From Vanessa cardui (Eukaryota; Arthropoda; Insecta; Lepidoptera; Nymphalidae): a stretch of 64,000 bases of DNA. Under the pieces are notes generated by a model. It was not told where the DNA came from. It did not search any database and worked only from the letters and a program-made list of their open reading frames with translations. Below, piece after piece: positions 32,831 to 44,739 of this stretch. Every line of letters begins with the position of its first letter. Position 1 is the stretch's first letter. The translations under genes and the position numbers were made by a program. The stretch lies in NCBI RefSeq assembly GCF_905220365.1, contig NC_061129.1, positions 13,764,803-13,828,802 on the forward strand. The letters are read 5' to 3'.

Positions 32831-33528
32831 GCTAGGGTTTACATCTAATTAGAAGATGTTACCTTCATAGATAGTCATGTAGAAAGCTTTACCATCATGT
32901 AAGCCACGATTATTATAACCATGAAAGGTAATAGAAAATAAATAAAGACACATAAACTCGCCCAAGCCTACATTTTTTAAAAAAAACCTACAAAAATTAT
33001 GCAAATATTTTTTGATTCATAATTATAAATAAACAGACACTTTTTTATAATTAACTTAACATTAATTAATTAACATTAAGATCTGAATTAAATGCAAATA
33101 AAAGTTTAAATAAATTACTGTGTAAACCACGACCTCCTGGAATAGTATATATATCACCACTGCAGGCAATAAAAGGTGGTACGTACGTACTCATAATGAA
33201 GGCTTTTGCGTTATGATTCCAAGATCAGACTTCAATACAACACAAATAAAACAAATATATAATTGTTTGAGGATTTTAGAAGTGTTTATTTATTTCATTT
33301 TATAAAAAATAATTGTTCTGAAAAAATAAACGTAAGTAATTAAAAGGTCTCCTTCTAAGAGCAATTCTTTACAACAAACATTTATTTAAAAAAGTCTGTT
33401 CATTTGATATAAATATTTAGAGCATAAATCATTCTAATGAAATACGCTTTTTTCTATCTTCGCAAAATAAAAGTCTGAGATAAACAATACTGTATTTAAT
33501 TAAGGCATCTTTTCATCTTATCTTTAAG

Positions 33529-33568
33529 GCTATGACAAAGTACCCGCTCAGACTGCGTACGGTTACAG
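33529..33568 (+). other. candidate 40-nt micro-exon
   Basis: An acceptor with a long pyrimidine tract (CATCTTTTCATCTTATCTTT then AAG, AG at 33527-33528) and a branch-point-like TTTAAT about 30 bases upstream precede GCTATGACAAAGTACCCGCT... At 33569 a donor GTGAGAGT follows TTACAG. The exon is about half G+C in a much poorer neighbourhood. Two of three frames are open: AMTKYPLRLRTVT (with an ATG) and YDKVPAQTAYGY. Forty is not a multiple of three. No parent gene is identified. Confidence 0.4.
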
Positions 33569-33649
33569 GTGAGAGTTTATTCAATAATATTTTTAGTTTC
33601 ATTTGTATCTCTACATATTATAAAATTAAGTCGCTTTCCGGTTTTCATA

Positions 33650-33895
33650 ATTTTTTTTTATCTTGTAGGTTGGCGGACCTGATGGTAAGTGGTCACCATC
33701 ACCCATAGACAATGACGCTGTAAGAAATATTAACTATTTCTTACATCGTCAATGTACCATATAATACCATACAATCGTTAATGTGCCTGTAGTTACACTG
33801 GCTCAACAACAATACTGAGTATTGTTATTTGGCGGTAGAATAACTGATGAGTGGGTGGTACCTACCCAAGCGGGCTTGCACAAAGCCCTACCACC
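33650..33895 (-). repeat. family A element
   Basis: TTGGCGGACCTGATGGTAAG lacks the CGAGCATATGGGCC segment. Near 33755-33790 a small rearrangement (TACCATATAATACCATACAA) replaces the ACCAACCTTGGGAACTAAGA block. The end reads GGGCTTGCACAAAGCCCTAC and CACC. Confidence 0.85.
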
Positions 33896-34189
33896 AATTA
33901 AATATACAGAGTGTTTCAGGAATAGGGCTTATAAGTTATATAGTGTTATATAGTAAAGAAAAGCCGAGAATTTCAACAATACTAGTCGGAAAAAAATTAA
34001 ATATATTGTTTTTAAGCTGTGCTTGTGTCTTGTAAAGCCGGGCGCGTAGTATAATATCCATAAATGTACTTATAAGAACAATTACAATTTCATCGTAAAA
34101 TAAATGTATACAGGTTTTTCATCAATACATGTATAATTTGTATTCAGAACATTCAAATCTGATAAATATAGTTTATAAAGTTTCGTTTT

Positions 34190-34350
34190 CTGGAGGAGGA
34201 GATTCTCAATTCGTCTTGGTTAGTACCTCAGAACTTTTGATAAACCGATTTGGCTGACACCGACTCCAGAAATAACAATTATTGGAACTAGTACTATCAT
34301 AAATCGAGTTTTAAGTGGACTAATATTATTTATTTCATTTTACTAAGGAG
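34190..34350 (+). repeat. relic of the GACTTCAAAAAGGAGGAGG / fold-back repeat
   Basis: GGAGGAGGAGATTCTCAATT and AGTACCTCAGAACTTT match the repeat at 12592. GGCTGACACCGACTCCAGAA, ATCGAGTTTTAAGTGGACTA and ATTTCATTTTACTAAGGAG match one arm of the fold-back at 13700. This links the two elements as parts of one family. Confidence 0.65.
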
Positions 34351-34544
34351 AATTATTTTGATCATTGTTTGTTGATCATCGGTATATATTAAGTTTGAAT
34401 TAAATATGTTACCCACCTATCTTGAGTGGTTAACTTATGGATCGTCTACTCACTTTTTCTACTCATTAATATGTGGGTAATTTATGAGGTAATCAACTTA
34501 CTATATAAAATATATGTATGTAGTGTTTTTTAAATTATCTTGAT

Positions 34545-34610
34545 TGGCAGCCAGACTGGTAGCTCTGATGGTAAGTGGTTTATAGACAATGGTAAGGAAT
34601 ATAAGCCTTT
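34545..34610 (-). repeat. family A fragment, degenerate
   Basis: GGCAGCCAGACTGGTAGCTC, TGATGGTAAGTGG and TAGACAATGG are family A motifs; the rest is not alignable by eye. Confidence 0.5.
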
Positions 34611-34869
34611 CCTAAAATAAAGATTCTTACGATAATCAAGTAAATTACATAAACGAACACCTGACTCACGAAATACTTACACGCAGACTAAACTATAAGG
34701 AAAATATAACTGTATTGGTTCACCCCCTCAATCTAATTTTCTTTTCCACTATGCCGATAAAACTGAACGTAACTCAAAAAGTACACAACGTATTAATTAT
34801 ATCTCTCTTTGAACAAAGACAGACAGTGAACAAATAACATTTACGGCGTTTATATAACAACTAGCTACA

Positions 34870-35033
34870 ACTAGCTGTGGAACTCGGATTCGCTCGTTTA
34901 TTAGGTCGTCAAATATTATGTATAAAAAGTAGACTAAGTCCTTCATTAAAGTTCAGGTTCGCTTCATACAGATAGATACATAATAAAGACATACAGCCAG
35001 ACAGACTTTCCCATTTATCATATTAGTATATAC
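34870..35033 (+). repeat. family D2 RTE-like LINE tail
   Basis: ACTAGCTGTGGAACTCGGAT then TCGCTCGTTT, TGTATAAAAAGTAGACTAAG, AGTTCAGGTTCGCTTCATAC and AGCCAGACAGACTTTC, ending TATTAGTATA. Same order as 11091-11282, opposite strand. Confidence 0.7.
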
Positions 35034-36002
35034 TACCTATACTAACAACAACTATCTATACTAACAACTTTGGTTTCAAAAAAATAATTCAATATACCAC
35101 TTATGATATTTTCTTAAGATGAATAAACACGCAATAGAACCTCAACCTTTTTATCTAATAGCAAAATTGCATGATAGTACATTCTTTAGAATTATTCTAT
35201 CTATTTCGTATAAATATAACATCGATATCAATTGTTTAAGACCGTATTATTTTTATATAAGGAGAGAAATATACCATCGAAAATATTTACTAGTCTATTT
35301 CAAAGAATACTCACTTTTGGGGAAGTTTCTATAAAGTTATGTCTATTATAAACACATAGTCACAAAGTTTTTATTTCTATTATTACATTTAAATAAAAAT
35401 TATCACTTGTATTAATAATAGTTACTCCAATACTTTTGATTGTTGTTCGGCATTAAAAAAAAACAGATTAGAAACTCAGCAGTTAATCTCTAACACTAAT
35501 TTACAAAGATATATTTATTAAGTAAAATTAAATCCATTACCCATTTTTTTATATCTACAGAATCATTTTTTGAATCATAAGTTTTACTGAGCAATGGTTG
35601 TATTACTTGATGTCAGGATTAAACATGCACACCATTAAACCTCTTTTGTGAATGTTAAAGTTTTTTTAATATAAAATTGTCATGTTAAGTTCATCGGTGA
35701 CGCCTCGATGGCATTCTTAAATTTATTTAAATTTCTGAATCGCGCTTTTGTTTGGTAAGACTGTAAATATAAGAGATTGTAAAAAATATTGTTTTGTATG
35801 AATCGCCTCAGGATTGAATAGACGCGTATAAGTGTTCAAAATGTTTCATTTCGTGTTTACGGAGCCGGCCGGAGTTTATTCACTTGATATTAAATTTTAA
35901 TATAAGATCCAAGTAAAACCGAAGGTAGTAAGTCATGCACGTTCAGATTATTCTCTTTTAATTTTCATTTCCCTTTATATTTATTGTGATGTGTTTTTAT
36001 GT
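35034..36002. other. unique AT-rich DNA, no feature seen
   Basis: No repeat or supported exon recognised in nearly 1 kb. Confidence 0.4.
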
Positions 36003-36269
36003 AACTGGTAGTCGGACAGGTAAATGAGCTACCTGATGATATGTGTTCACAAACACCATGATAATGGCGCCGAAGAAATATTAATTGCATGCTTTAAATC
36101 ACTACAATGAACCCCTAACTTTGGGAGCTAGGATGTTACATTCCCAGTGCGTACAGTTAACGCACTTACCTTTCAAACTGGAACACAATAATACTACGTA
36201 TTGCTGTTTAGCGGTAGAATATATGATGTGTTGGTGGTACCTACCCAGACGAGCTTGTAAAAGCCCTTT
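36003..36269 (-). repeat. family A element, diverged
   Basis: GTCGGACAGGTAAATGAGCT, ATAATGGCGCCGAAGAAATA, GGAGCTAGGATGTTACATTC and TGGTACCTACCCAGACGAGC keep full-length order; many substitutions. Confidence 0.78.
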
Positions 36270-36700
36270 CAATTTATTTGGTTTGATTGCTACCTATGTT
36301 CTTAGCTGAACAATATTTTCTTAAAAAATATAATAAAGAGCCTTTGCTACTCATAATGTTTTTTAATCGAGCATAACTGTTTGCTTTTATATCATGAGAC
36401 ATTCACATAACCGCACACACGAAGACATTTCAATTAAAAAACAAACATGCATTCGAAATCCTTACAAATTAGAACACACGCACACATTCACAAAATATCA
36501 CATCAAGTACGCATATATGTAGTACATAAACATGCACGTAATAAGCACATATATTTGACGTACGCACACATAAAAATCATTAACACACACGCACAAGCTA
36601 TACGCTTATAAAATATGAAAGCTAACGAGAAAACGTCAGCGTTGTAGAAACAGTCGTTTTACGTGTCTGTTACAATTAACATTGCATCATAATAACGCAG

Positions 36701-36788
36701 GGTTGATGGAGCTCAGTTGTTAGTGGAAAACGCGACCCTTTTAGTGACGCCTACGCTGGAAAATAACGAAACTGAAAATTACGTATGA
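36701..36788 (+). other. coding-like segment 1
   Basis: After an acceptor-like AATAACGCAG the frame reads VDGAQLLVENATLLVTPTLE, then NNETENYV and a TGA at 36786-36788. Residue use is protein-like and local G+C is raised. The pyrimidine tract is weak. The minus strand offers its own acceptor (CGTTATTTTCCAG near 36762), so strand is unresolved. Not recognised as any gene. Confidence 0.25.
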
Positions 36789-36944
36789 GTTTTTTCAGCA
36801 AATCATTTGACTTCTTTTGCGTTTATTTTAATGATAAATTACTATTATTATCATCATCATTACATTTTTATTAACATAAGAATTAATGACATTAAATGCC
36901 TAATTATATCTTAATATGAACTAAAACTAGTTACTGTATAATTC

Positions 36945-37130
36945 TTGACCGCGTGGAATGGTTGCAGGAATGCTAGCAGCATTTCCCCGTTGAATCGCAA
37001 TTCCGATCCTCTGGGCAAAAAACGAACCAGCGCTCCTGTCACCAGTGGAGGCAATGAGGCGAGGTGTTATACTTTTGATGAAGCTTTATGCACCACTTCT
37101 CCAAGGGCTAAGCGTTTCGACAGCAAATGA
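36945..37130 (+). other. coding-like segment 2, possible terminal exon
   Basis: A frame open from 36942 reads through an acceptor-like GGTTGCAG (36960-36967) into NASSISPLNRNSDPLGKKRT, SAPVTSGGNEARCYTFDEAL and a K/R-rich end with stop TGA at 37128-37130. The segment is about half G+C while both flanks are AT-rich. AATAAA lies at about 37226, within reach as a polyadenylation signal. I do not recognise the peptide. An old transposon gene is the main alternative. Confidence 0.3.
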
Positions 37131-37976
37131 AATATTTTGTTATAGAAAATGTTAGTATGATCGGTGAACAAGTTTAATGTGTTTCATTCTTAAAGTATGA
37201 AAAATTCAACTCTAATTGAAGGTTCAATAAAACATTTAATTCATATTCTCAAGACAATAATCAAAATATTTCAAGTTATAAAATTTGATTGAAATTGTAA
37301 TGTATCAAGAATTTGCTTTCAATCCAGCCATAATGCTATTAAATAGTTTGAGAAACCTCAAATTACGCTTCACTAGCTCAATATAAAACTTGGAGTATTC
37401 AATTAGTAATCACTTGGTTGACTAAATTTAATATCTACAATTAGTCTTTAGAATATAATATATATAATAAACTTACTAAACCATAATATATACCAGAGCA
37501 CGTAGCGCGTTTCAAAGAATATTTTATTTTACAAATAGCTGTAACTCGCAGTCTGACCCGTTTTAAATTTAATTGATCATATTATGTCGGTACCCAGTCA
37601 ACAGCTCTCTATTATCAAATAATGTTAAATTTGGAGGATTGAAATCCACTGTAATTAAAAATATGTCACATGAAATTGTAAATACTACATGAACAACAAT
37701 AATGTTTAGAATTTCCAATATCTTTAATGCTGAAGAACTTACAAGCAACATCTACTTTGGATAGATATAGAAGATTTGTTAGGTTTAAATGATAGAAAAA
37801 ATAGGGCTCAACTGCACCATACCTCGTCATTGTTACAATTTACAAGAAAAGAGCAAATGTCAAAAAATTATTTTTGTTGATTTTGACATAAATAGTGTTG
37901 TCGGTGACAGTGCGAGTGTTTCACATGTGTACGTGTGTTGCTTTAGTAAGTTATAAAAAAAACACTAATTTCAGTT

Positions 37977-38205
37977 TTCTCCCGTATGACATTAAAGCTA
38001 ATGAAGGAATGAGGATCATGATGTAAGGAAGGTCTTAACCATGGATGTGGATGGAATAGAGGTAGAAGACGACCAAAAGAAACGATGGATGGATTGTGTG
38101 AAATAATGTTACTTGTGGGATAACTTTCGACAGAGAGGTTGGAAGGAAAAGACATGCGCCGACCTTAAGTGAAATTGGAAGAAGCAGGATGATGATAGTA
38201 GTAGA
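37977..38205 (+). pseudogene. LINE RT C-terminus relic
   Basis: MDVDGIEVEDDQKKRWMDCV with a stop directly after, then AGAGAGGTTGGAAGGAAAAG and ACATGCGCCGACCTTAAGTG, parallel the intact element at 9631-9937 (VDGYRGRGRPRKRWMDCV...TCCADSK). Frameshifts and stops show decay. It ends in GATGATGATAG, the (ATG)n-type terminus. Confidence 0.8.
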
Positions 38206-38329
38206 AGATATATGATCTAAATACTATCAATGTGCTAAACTATAAATTGGCTACTGAAACAAAATTCAGTTACAACCTTCTGCATGTTGACGAGTTGTTA
38301 ACAAGTGCGCAAGTTTGCGACGTCATTAA

Positions 38330-38470
38330 ACCGGATGATTGTGTAGCGCCCGGTCGCGCCCGCACCGACGATGATCATCATTAGTTTACATCTCATTAGC
38401 TGATAATGATTCCGTTAAGTTATCTAGCCGGCTATATCGGCACTGGACTAAATCGGCGCTTGTGCGAATA
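38330..38470. promoter_or_regulatory. GC-richer unique island
   Basis: GTAGCGCCCGGTCGCGCCCG and GATGATCATCATTAG followed by GCCGGCTATATCGGC. It matches no repeat in the window and no coding frame stands out. Possible conserved non-coding element. Confidence 0.25.
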
Positions 38471-38558
38471 AACCTGTTATATTATTATATATATATTTAT
38501 ATTGGAAAGAGATCCACAATGGCACAGTTGTTACGATTGTCTACAAACTTATATAAAA

Positions 38559-38817
38559 ACTAGCGACACGCCACACGGGTGTAATACAGATACTAAATAT
38601 ACTACAAGATTTCTTTATTGACAACATCACATTAGAAAATTCTAAAATGATCAATATTTCCTTACTACACTGTCAATGTATAACATACAAAAACCTTCCT
38701 CACGAATCACTCTATCTATAAAAAAAACCGCATCAAAATCCGTTGCGTCATTTTAAGATTCTATGCATACATAGGATCATACAATGGTAGGCGACTTTGT
38801 TTTATACTATGTAATGA
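38559..38817 (+). repeat. family D RTE-like tail
   Basis: ACTAGCGACACGCCACACGG, ACAACATCACATTAGAAAAT, CCGCATCAAAATCCGTTGCG and GCGACTTTGTTTTATACTAT in family order. Confidence 0.78.
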
Positions 38818-39389
38818 TTACAAATTATTTTATGCTAATTTTTAAATTAAATCTAAATAAAATATAGGGAAAAGAAAAAGAAAGCGAATTATATTTACAC
38901 GAATATCATTTTTAGTAAAAAAAACATGGATTTTCTGGTGCAGGACCAACTGTTTAACTTGCTTCTCTTGACAAAGGACTGTGCATCCAACTTTTAGACT
39001 CCGATTTGCTACTGAGACAGAAAAATCCTTTAGCTCTTGTGGACTTGTAAAACTTGAGACAAGCGGAATACATTAGGTCGTATTAATAGTCTCCTGGTCA
39101 AGAAACGAATACTTATAGCCGATTTAGCTTAGTAATAATTAATGTTTTTTTTTTTTTCACACGACACACGTGTTTATTACAAGACTTTCCTTTCTTTATA
39201 CCTATAATCTCTAATAGCACACCAATTACAGATAGTAGAAACATGATGAATAATGAAACATGAATAAAAATATCAAATTTTGATTTCCCTTTTTATATGA
39301 CATTTTTTTTGTTTGTACCTTTTATCAATCCTTATAAATCGCGATAAACGCAACACGAACTAGTAAACCCTAAACTTAACACACAAAGT

Positions 39390-39690
39390 GTCGTTCACGT
39401 AAACCTCAAACGTGTACCATAAAGGCATAAAGTCTCTTTCGCATACACCCATTCAAAGCGTATCTATGAAAATTCAATTTGCCGCGCCGCTTTTTGTCCC
39501 CGCCGTTCAATGCACGCTATATCTAGTAGTGTTTGCATTGCACTGCAAGCGATCTGCATTGCAAACACGCTTATTACATAAGCGATACAGCCGCTTACAA
39601 TCAAAATCCGCGTACACTTGCGAATGCATAGTCGCGTGGTTCCACGATTGATTTTCAATTGTTTATCGCTGCGAGCGAAATTAAAAGTGC
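39390..39690. promoter_or_regulatory. candidate conserved non-coding element with inverted repeat
   Basis: Unique, GC-richer sequence. GTGTTTGCATTGCA (39529-39542) and TGCATTGCAAACAC (39555-39568) are inverted repeats with one mismatch and a 12-base spacer. The right half includes CTGCATTGCAAAC, which recurs at 44819-44831. Overlapping open frames on both strands here (73-79 codons) have no family motif. Confidence 0.35.
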
Positions 39691-41404
39691 CGATACATTT
39701 CATATTTATGTTGATGTTTTGCGTTTTTGTGTTATTCTTTGTTTGTTTGTGTTTATTTTGTACATGTTTATCTAAAGTTGAGTGTTTTGTATTTAATAGG
39801 TTTCATTTATTTATTTTTAATATTGTTTTATCAGTGTAATAAATTTGTAGTCTGGCAAGCAGTACCTCCGAATTACAATTAGGATGGCAAAGCTAAATAA
39901 CATAATTATGTATATAGATCACCAAGATCAGAAATTATAGCTCAGATTGAGTTGAAACTGACCATAGTTATTCTTCATATCAGATTATTGGAAATATCAA
40001 CATTATGGAAAGAACATTTTGGAAAAACTTTGTATGAATTTAAAAATATATTAAGAAGCGGAATGATTTATACAGGCATAGTGTATACCTTTTATTTTAT
40101 ATAGGTTTCAGTAAAAATATCGAGCTAATTTATTCAATAAAATATTTTAGACACAAAAATTATAATTGCATAGCTTCAATATTGTCCAGTCACAGTCAAC
40201 TAACTCTTTTTTGTTGTTGAGAAATGCTTTTATTCATGCCCCAACCAGAGAACTCTATGCGATGCTCCTGACAGCCAGACTAACTACCAAAAACTAGCGA
40301 AATCCATCTTCGTGGATACCACGACGTCTCGAGATTGCTTGTGCATTCTACCCCTTTTCTGTATATGCTTAAAATAAAAAGATTTCATTATTTAAAAAAC
40401 GAAACGAGTTCACTGACCCTTCAGAATAATCAAAGACATTGGCTTCGTGTTTGATCAACTTATTTTGATGACACTCACATGAAGAATACCGAGAAATCAA
40501 ACAAAAAAATATTGCAGATTGTTTATTTATATAAGTGTATCATAAATGAGACGTGGAAATAATATACAAAATATGTGTCAAAATATAATTGTAATACTTA
40601 GAAAAATTTGTCCATATACTTTAGATCAAAAGGTTTAATTTTGATTCAAACTCAAAAGAGCTCACCAATGAAATACCATATTCAGTTCTAATTGTCCTTC
40701 TAAACAATTTTTATTATGACACCTAAGCTGTCGAAACCACAACTGAAGACTTCATAACATTCATTCAATTTGATTTAATAGCATAAAAAGACACATGAGT
40801 CCATTAATAAGTACTTATAAAAGAATAAATGAAGCTAAATAAATGGATGCGTTATTCTTAACTGCAGCGACAAGTTGTTTATATTTCGTCTCTATCAATC
40901 AAAATCAATGGTAGTCTAAAAAACCTATATTTAATTGGAGAAAACAACAAAAAAATATATAGAAACAATTACATTAATATTACAAAAAAATACATTGCTT
41001 TTAAAACAGATAAATACACTAAAGCTACATAAATTTAAATAAATAAATGTGTTTTATATTCATACTCAAAATTAATTCAAATAGCGTTCCGTTGTTAATA
41101 ATGTCATAGTTTAATCAAAAATCACATTAACATTGTAGAGTTAATTAATGAATCAATAATGTTCCGGAACACATTCAATAGCCAGTAATTATATTAATAC
41201 TGATACTAATTCCATCAAAGTTATGTCTCCATTTAAAACAGTGTACAAAATCATGATAAACTTTGTTTACAGTCATATATGTCCTGAGAAAAACATGATA
41301 AAAAGGATTCTCACATACACGTATAAATACGCATCCCTACGCACACATAAGCACACATTGTATTCTAAAGTTCAAAATCTTTCTTTAAGAAAATTTATAT
41401 TCTA
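39691..41404. other. about 1.7 kb unique AT-rich DNA
   Basis: No recognised repeat or supported exon. Confidence 0.4.
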
Positions 41405-41520
41405 ACTAGCCCCCCCCCCGCCTTCGCACGGTTGCAATACTGAAACTACATATACTAGTACTACAGAACTGATTCTTGCCAACATTGCGCACATCAAGAT
41501 TTATACAGTAACAATTTTTA
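41405..41520 (+). repeat. family D fragment with poly-C start
   Basis: ACTAGCCCCCCCCCCGCCTT, CGCACGGTTGCAATACTGAA and ACTACATATACTAGTACTAC are the first 70 bases of family D. The run of C's at 41410-41418 replaces the CGACCCGCCCCGA part. The remainder decays. Confidence 0.6.
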
Positions 41521-41934
41521 ATTAATATTTGTATATAAGGACTTAACGTAATAATAATTTATAAATATTCTCAAATAATAGAAAAAATGTTGAGGTTCGA
41601 ATGAAATCATTAAAAAAAAACGAGAATTTGATTTCTAAAATACAATGTTTCTTAAGGATAATAGAACTTGCAATACATTATGGGATGATTTAAATTATCA
41701 GCATCCGTTATGCCTTTTTCAAGTTGCAAGTTCCGTAACAAATACAAATAGTAGGTCACCCTAAGCATATTCTTGGAAACTAATAATGTTTACTATGCAA
41801 AACCAACGTATTCCATTTAAATTATGTCATTGTTAAAATCTCTCAACGATCGCATAATCCATAATTATATTCAGTCCATACATATCACATACAGTAATAT
41901 CAAACTCAATAATAATTTGGATAGATGTACACAC

Positions 41935-42205
41935 AACAACAATAAAAGCGTGTAAATTTCCCACAGCTGGGCTAAGACGTACTCTCCCTTTGAGGAGAAG
42001 GTTATGGTGGAATATACTTATGGCAGAATTCAAAGAAATTAGACACATGCAGGTTTCCTCACGATTTATTCCTTCACCACCGAGCACAAGGTGAATTGTA
42101 AACACAAATTAAGCATATGAATTTGTGTGGTGATTGCCTGGGTTTGAACCCGTAATCATCATTTCGGATGCACGTGTTCTAACCACTGGGTCATCTCGCT
42201 TCTTT
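41935..42205 (-). mobile_element. family S SINE
   Basis: AAATTTCCCACAGCTGGGCT, CCCTTTGAGGAGAAGGTTAT, ACACATGCAGGTTTCCTCAC and TAACCACTGGGTCATCTCGC in reverse-complement order. About 25 bases including the CCACGCTGTTCC block are deleted. No clear target-site duplication. Confidence 0.88.
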
Positions 42206-42712
42206 TAGTTAAATATTCTTTATTGTACACCAATAAAAACATACTTAAGTCACGTTCAAGAAAGATGCACAGCCGGCCTTATCACTAAAACAGTGATCTT
42301 CCAAGCTATTTTTTGATTTGCATATACAGACAAACAATTCAATTTAATTTATTTGTATAGGATACGTCTATACATTTAGTTTCGTAATGCAAATGTTGTT
42401 TACTGTTAAGGGTAATGATACAATAACACGCCGTGACAATGTTGTATTAAGTGCTTAATGTTAATACGATGGTCTAACTTTGTCATTAGATAAACAAATA
42501 GCCATGTCGATTTCTAAACCATTTTAGCCATTTAAACGACCACAAAAATAAATGGTATATAATAATTATTTACAATCTTATACGCAAATATATTTCTAAA
42601 AATCCACAGGAATGAATATTAAATGTACCTATATAAAATACAATTACAATTAAGAAAAAAAACCAGACATTTCACCAAATGCCTTCCAAGTAAATAAGAA
42701 AATCCGATCGTT

Positions 42713-42900
42713 GTTTTTTTATGGCATAGGTTGGTGGACGATCATATGGGCCACCTGTTAGTAAGTGGTCACCATCACCGATAGACAATGACGTCCCTTG
42801 TGCCTGTAGTTACACTGGCTCATTCACCTTCAAACCGAAACACAACAATACTGCGTACTGTTGTTTAGCGGTAGAATATCTGATGAGTGATGGTACCACC
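42713..42900 (-). repeat. family A element, internally deleted
   Basis: GGCATAGGTTGGTGGACGAT to ATAGACAATGACG, then directly GTCCCTTGTGCCTGTAGTTA. The ACATCGTCAATGTGCCACC block is lost, and so is the terminal GACGGGCTTGCACAAAG. Confidence 0.82.
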
Positions 42901-43445
42901 AAGTAGCTTTAGTTCGTGCCTTAATAGTGTTAAATTCTTTAACATAAATATAAAATTACATGATGTACAAATATCGACAGGAATGAACGATAACAAAAAT
43001 CGGACATTTCACAAAAAGTCCGGTAACTAAATTAGCAAAATTGTCAAATCATTAATGATTCTAAATTCGATGTTCTAACAAAACCATAACACTAATGTAA
43101 TATCAGATTAGGCTTGCTCTGTAATACGTTAAGGCATTAGTATTCAAATTGCCGATAATCGCATCTGATTAACGATTGTAAATTTGTAGCATGTGTATTT
43201 GGGAAATCGTATTAATAACATACAAACATAAATTTGTAATCGATTTAGCATAAATAAAGCGCGAAATTATATTTATTTGCTTACGGAATACACCCTGTAC
43301 ATAAATATGAAATATGAGTTTTAATTTTGAAATATTAATTCGTAGTTGGGATAAAACCGTCTCGAATGCCGTGACGGTATTCGGTATGTCGTATGACGCT
43401 CTCTCATGTATTTTCCGACTCCTGGCTCGTTGCTCCATCGTAGAT

Positions 43446-43709
43446 TCGATCCGCCCCAGCTTCGTACTTACGCTTAATACAGATACAAAATATACTAGTT
43501 AATTTGCTTATTTACGATCACATTAGAAACGTTTAAAATGATCAGTGTTTCTTTACTATATTGTCCATGAATTATATACAAAAACCTTCCTCTCGAATCA
43601 TTATATCTATTAAATAAAACCGCATCGAAATCTATTGCGTAATTTCAAAGATTTAAGCATAAACATAGGTACAGACAGCGGTAAGTGACTTGGTTTTATA
43701 CTATGTAAT
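43446..43709 (+). repeat. family D RTE-like tail
   Basis: CGATCCGCCCCAGCTTCGTA, TACAAAATATACTAGTTAAT, TATACAAAAACCTTCCTCTC, CCGCATCGAAATCTATTGCG and TTTATACTATGTAAT. Confidence 0.75.
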
Positions 43710-44072
43710 ATATACCAAAATAATGATTTATTAATTGGCTTTTTTTTAATTATAAATCCTTGCATTCGTAATTCGACGTTTCACATATACGAAACACTTT
43801 GCCGTGAAGGTATGTGGTGGTTACATTTTTATCTGTGGTCAACGTTGAAAGAGCACATCGTGATTTCGTTAAGTGTGTCAATGAGACAGCTTTAGAAGTT
43901 ACAGTGAAGCGACTTGGTTGATTAAAGTCTGAATTCTTCTCTTCAATGGGAAACATTAGTTTTCTAGACGTACATTTACAAACGTATACTTTACTTAATT
44001 AAGGATATTATGAAGGGTATTCACCTTTCGAATTGAGTCAATAAAAATTTTAAGGTTTTTCTGTTAAGATAT

Positions 44073-44359
44073 ATTTTTTATGGTATAGGTTGGCGAACGG
44101 GCATATGGGCCACCTGATGGTAAATGGTCACCAGCACCCATGGACAATGACTCAGTAAGAAATATTATCTATTCCTTACATCTTCAATGTGCCGCCAACC
44201 TTGGGAACTAAGATGTTATGTCCTTCGTGCCTGTAGTTACACTGGCTCACTCACCCTTCAAACCGGAACACAACAATACTAAGCACTGTTGTTTGGCGGT
44301 AGAATAACTGATGAGTGGATGGTACTTACGCAGACGGGCTTGCACAAAGCCCTACCACC
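44073..44359 (-). mobile_element. family A element, full length with 7-bp TSD
   Basis: AAGATAT occurs at 44066-44072 beside the poly-T side and at 44360-44366 directly after CCCTACCACC. This fixes the ends of family A and shows that it moves by target-primed retroposition with an A-rich 3' tail. Best preserved copy: TGGCGAACGGGCATATGGGC through GACGGGCTTGCACAAAGCCC. Confidence 0.88.
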
Positions 44360-44739
44360 AAGATATTCACCCCTAACTCAAAAACTCGTGAAGTTGTTAA
44401 TATTTAAGAGAGCGTCTCTCTCGGTGTATCGGTTTATGTTCTATGCAACTATGAGTGTAAGGACATAGCGAATGAATCTGTACTTTTGCTCTGTAATATG
44501 TTTACACAAACATTATTTGCAATCATCATCAACTTCTCTGGAAAATGACCTGACACAAAAATAGTAGCAACTTTATTATTATTAATATGCAATCAACTTA
44601 AGTGAGTATTTCATGTCTAATTACCTAATATTCTTTATATACATATATGTAAATAATGATTTGATTATTATTTTACATATATTTATTAATATTACAAAAT
44701 AAATAGAACGTAACTCAATCAATGCTAACCGCGTAATGA

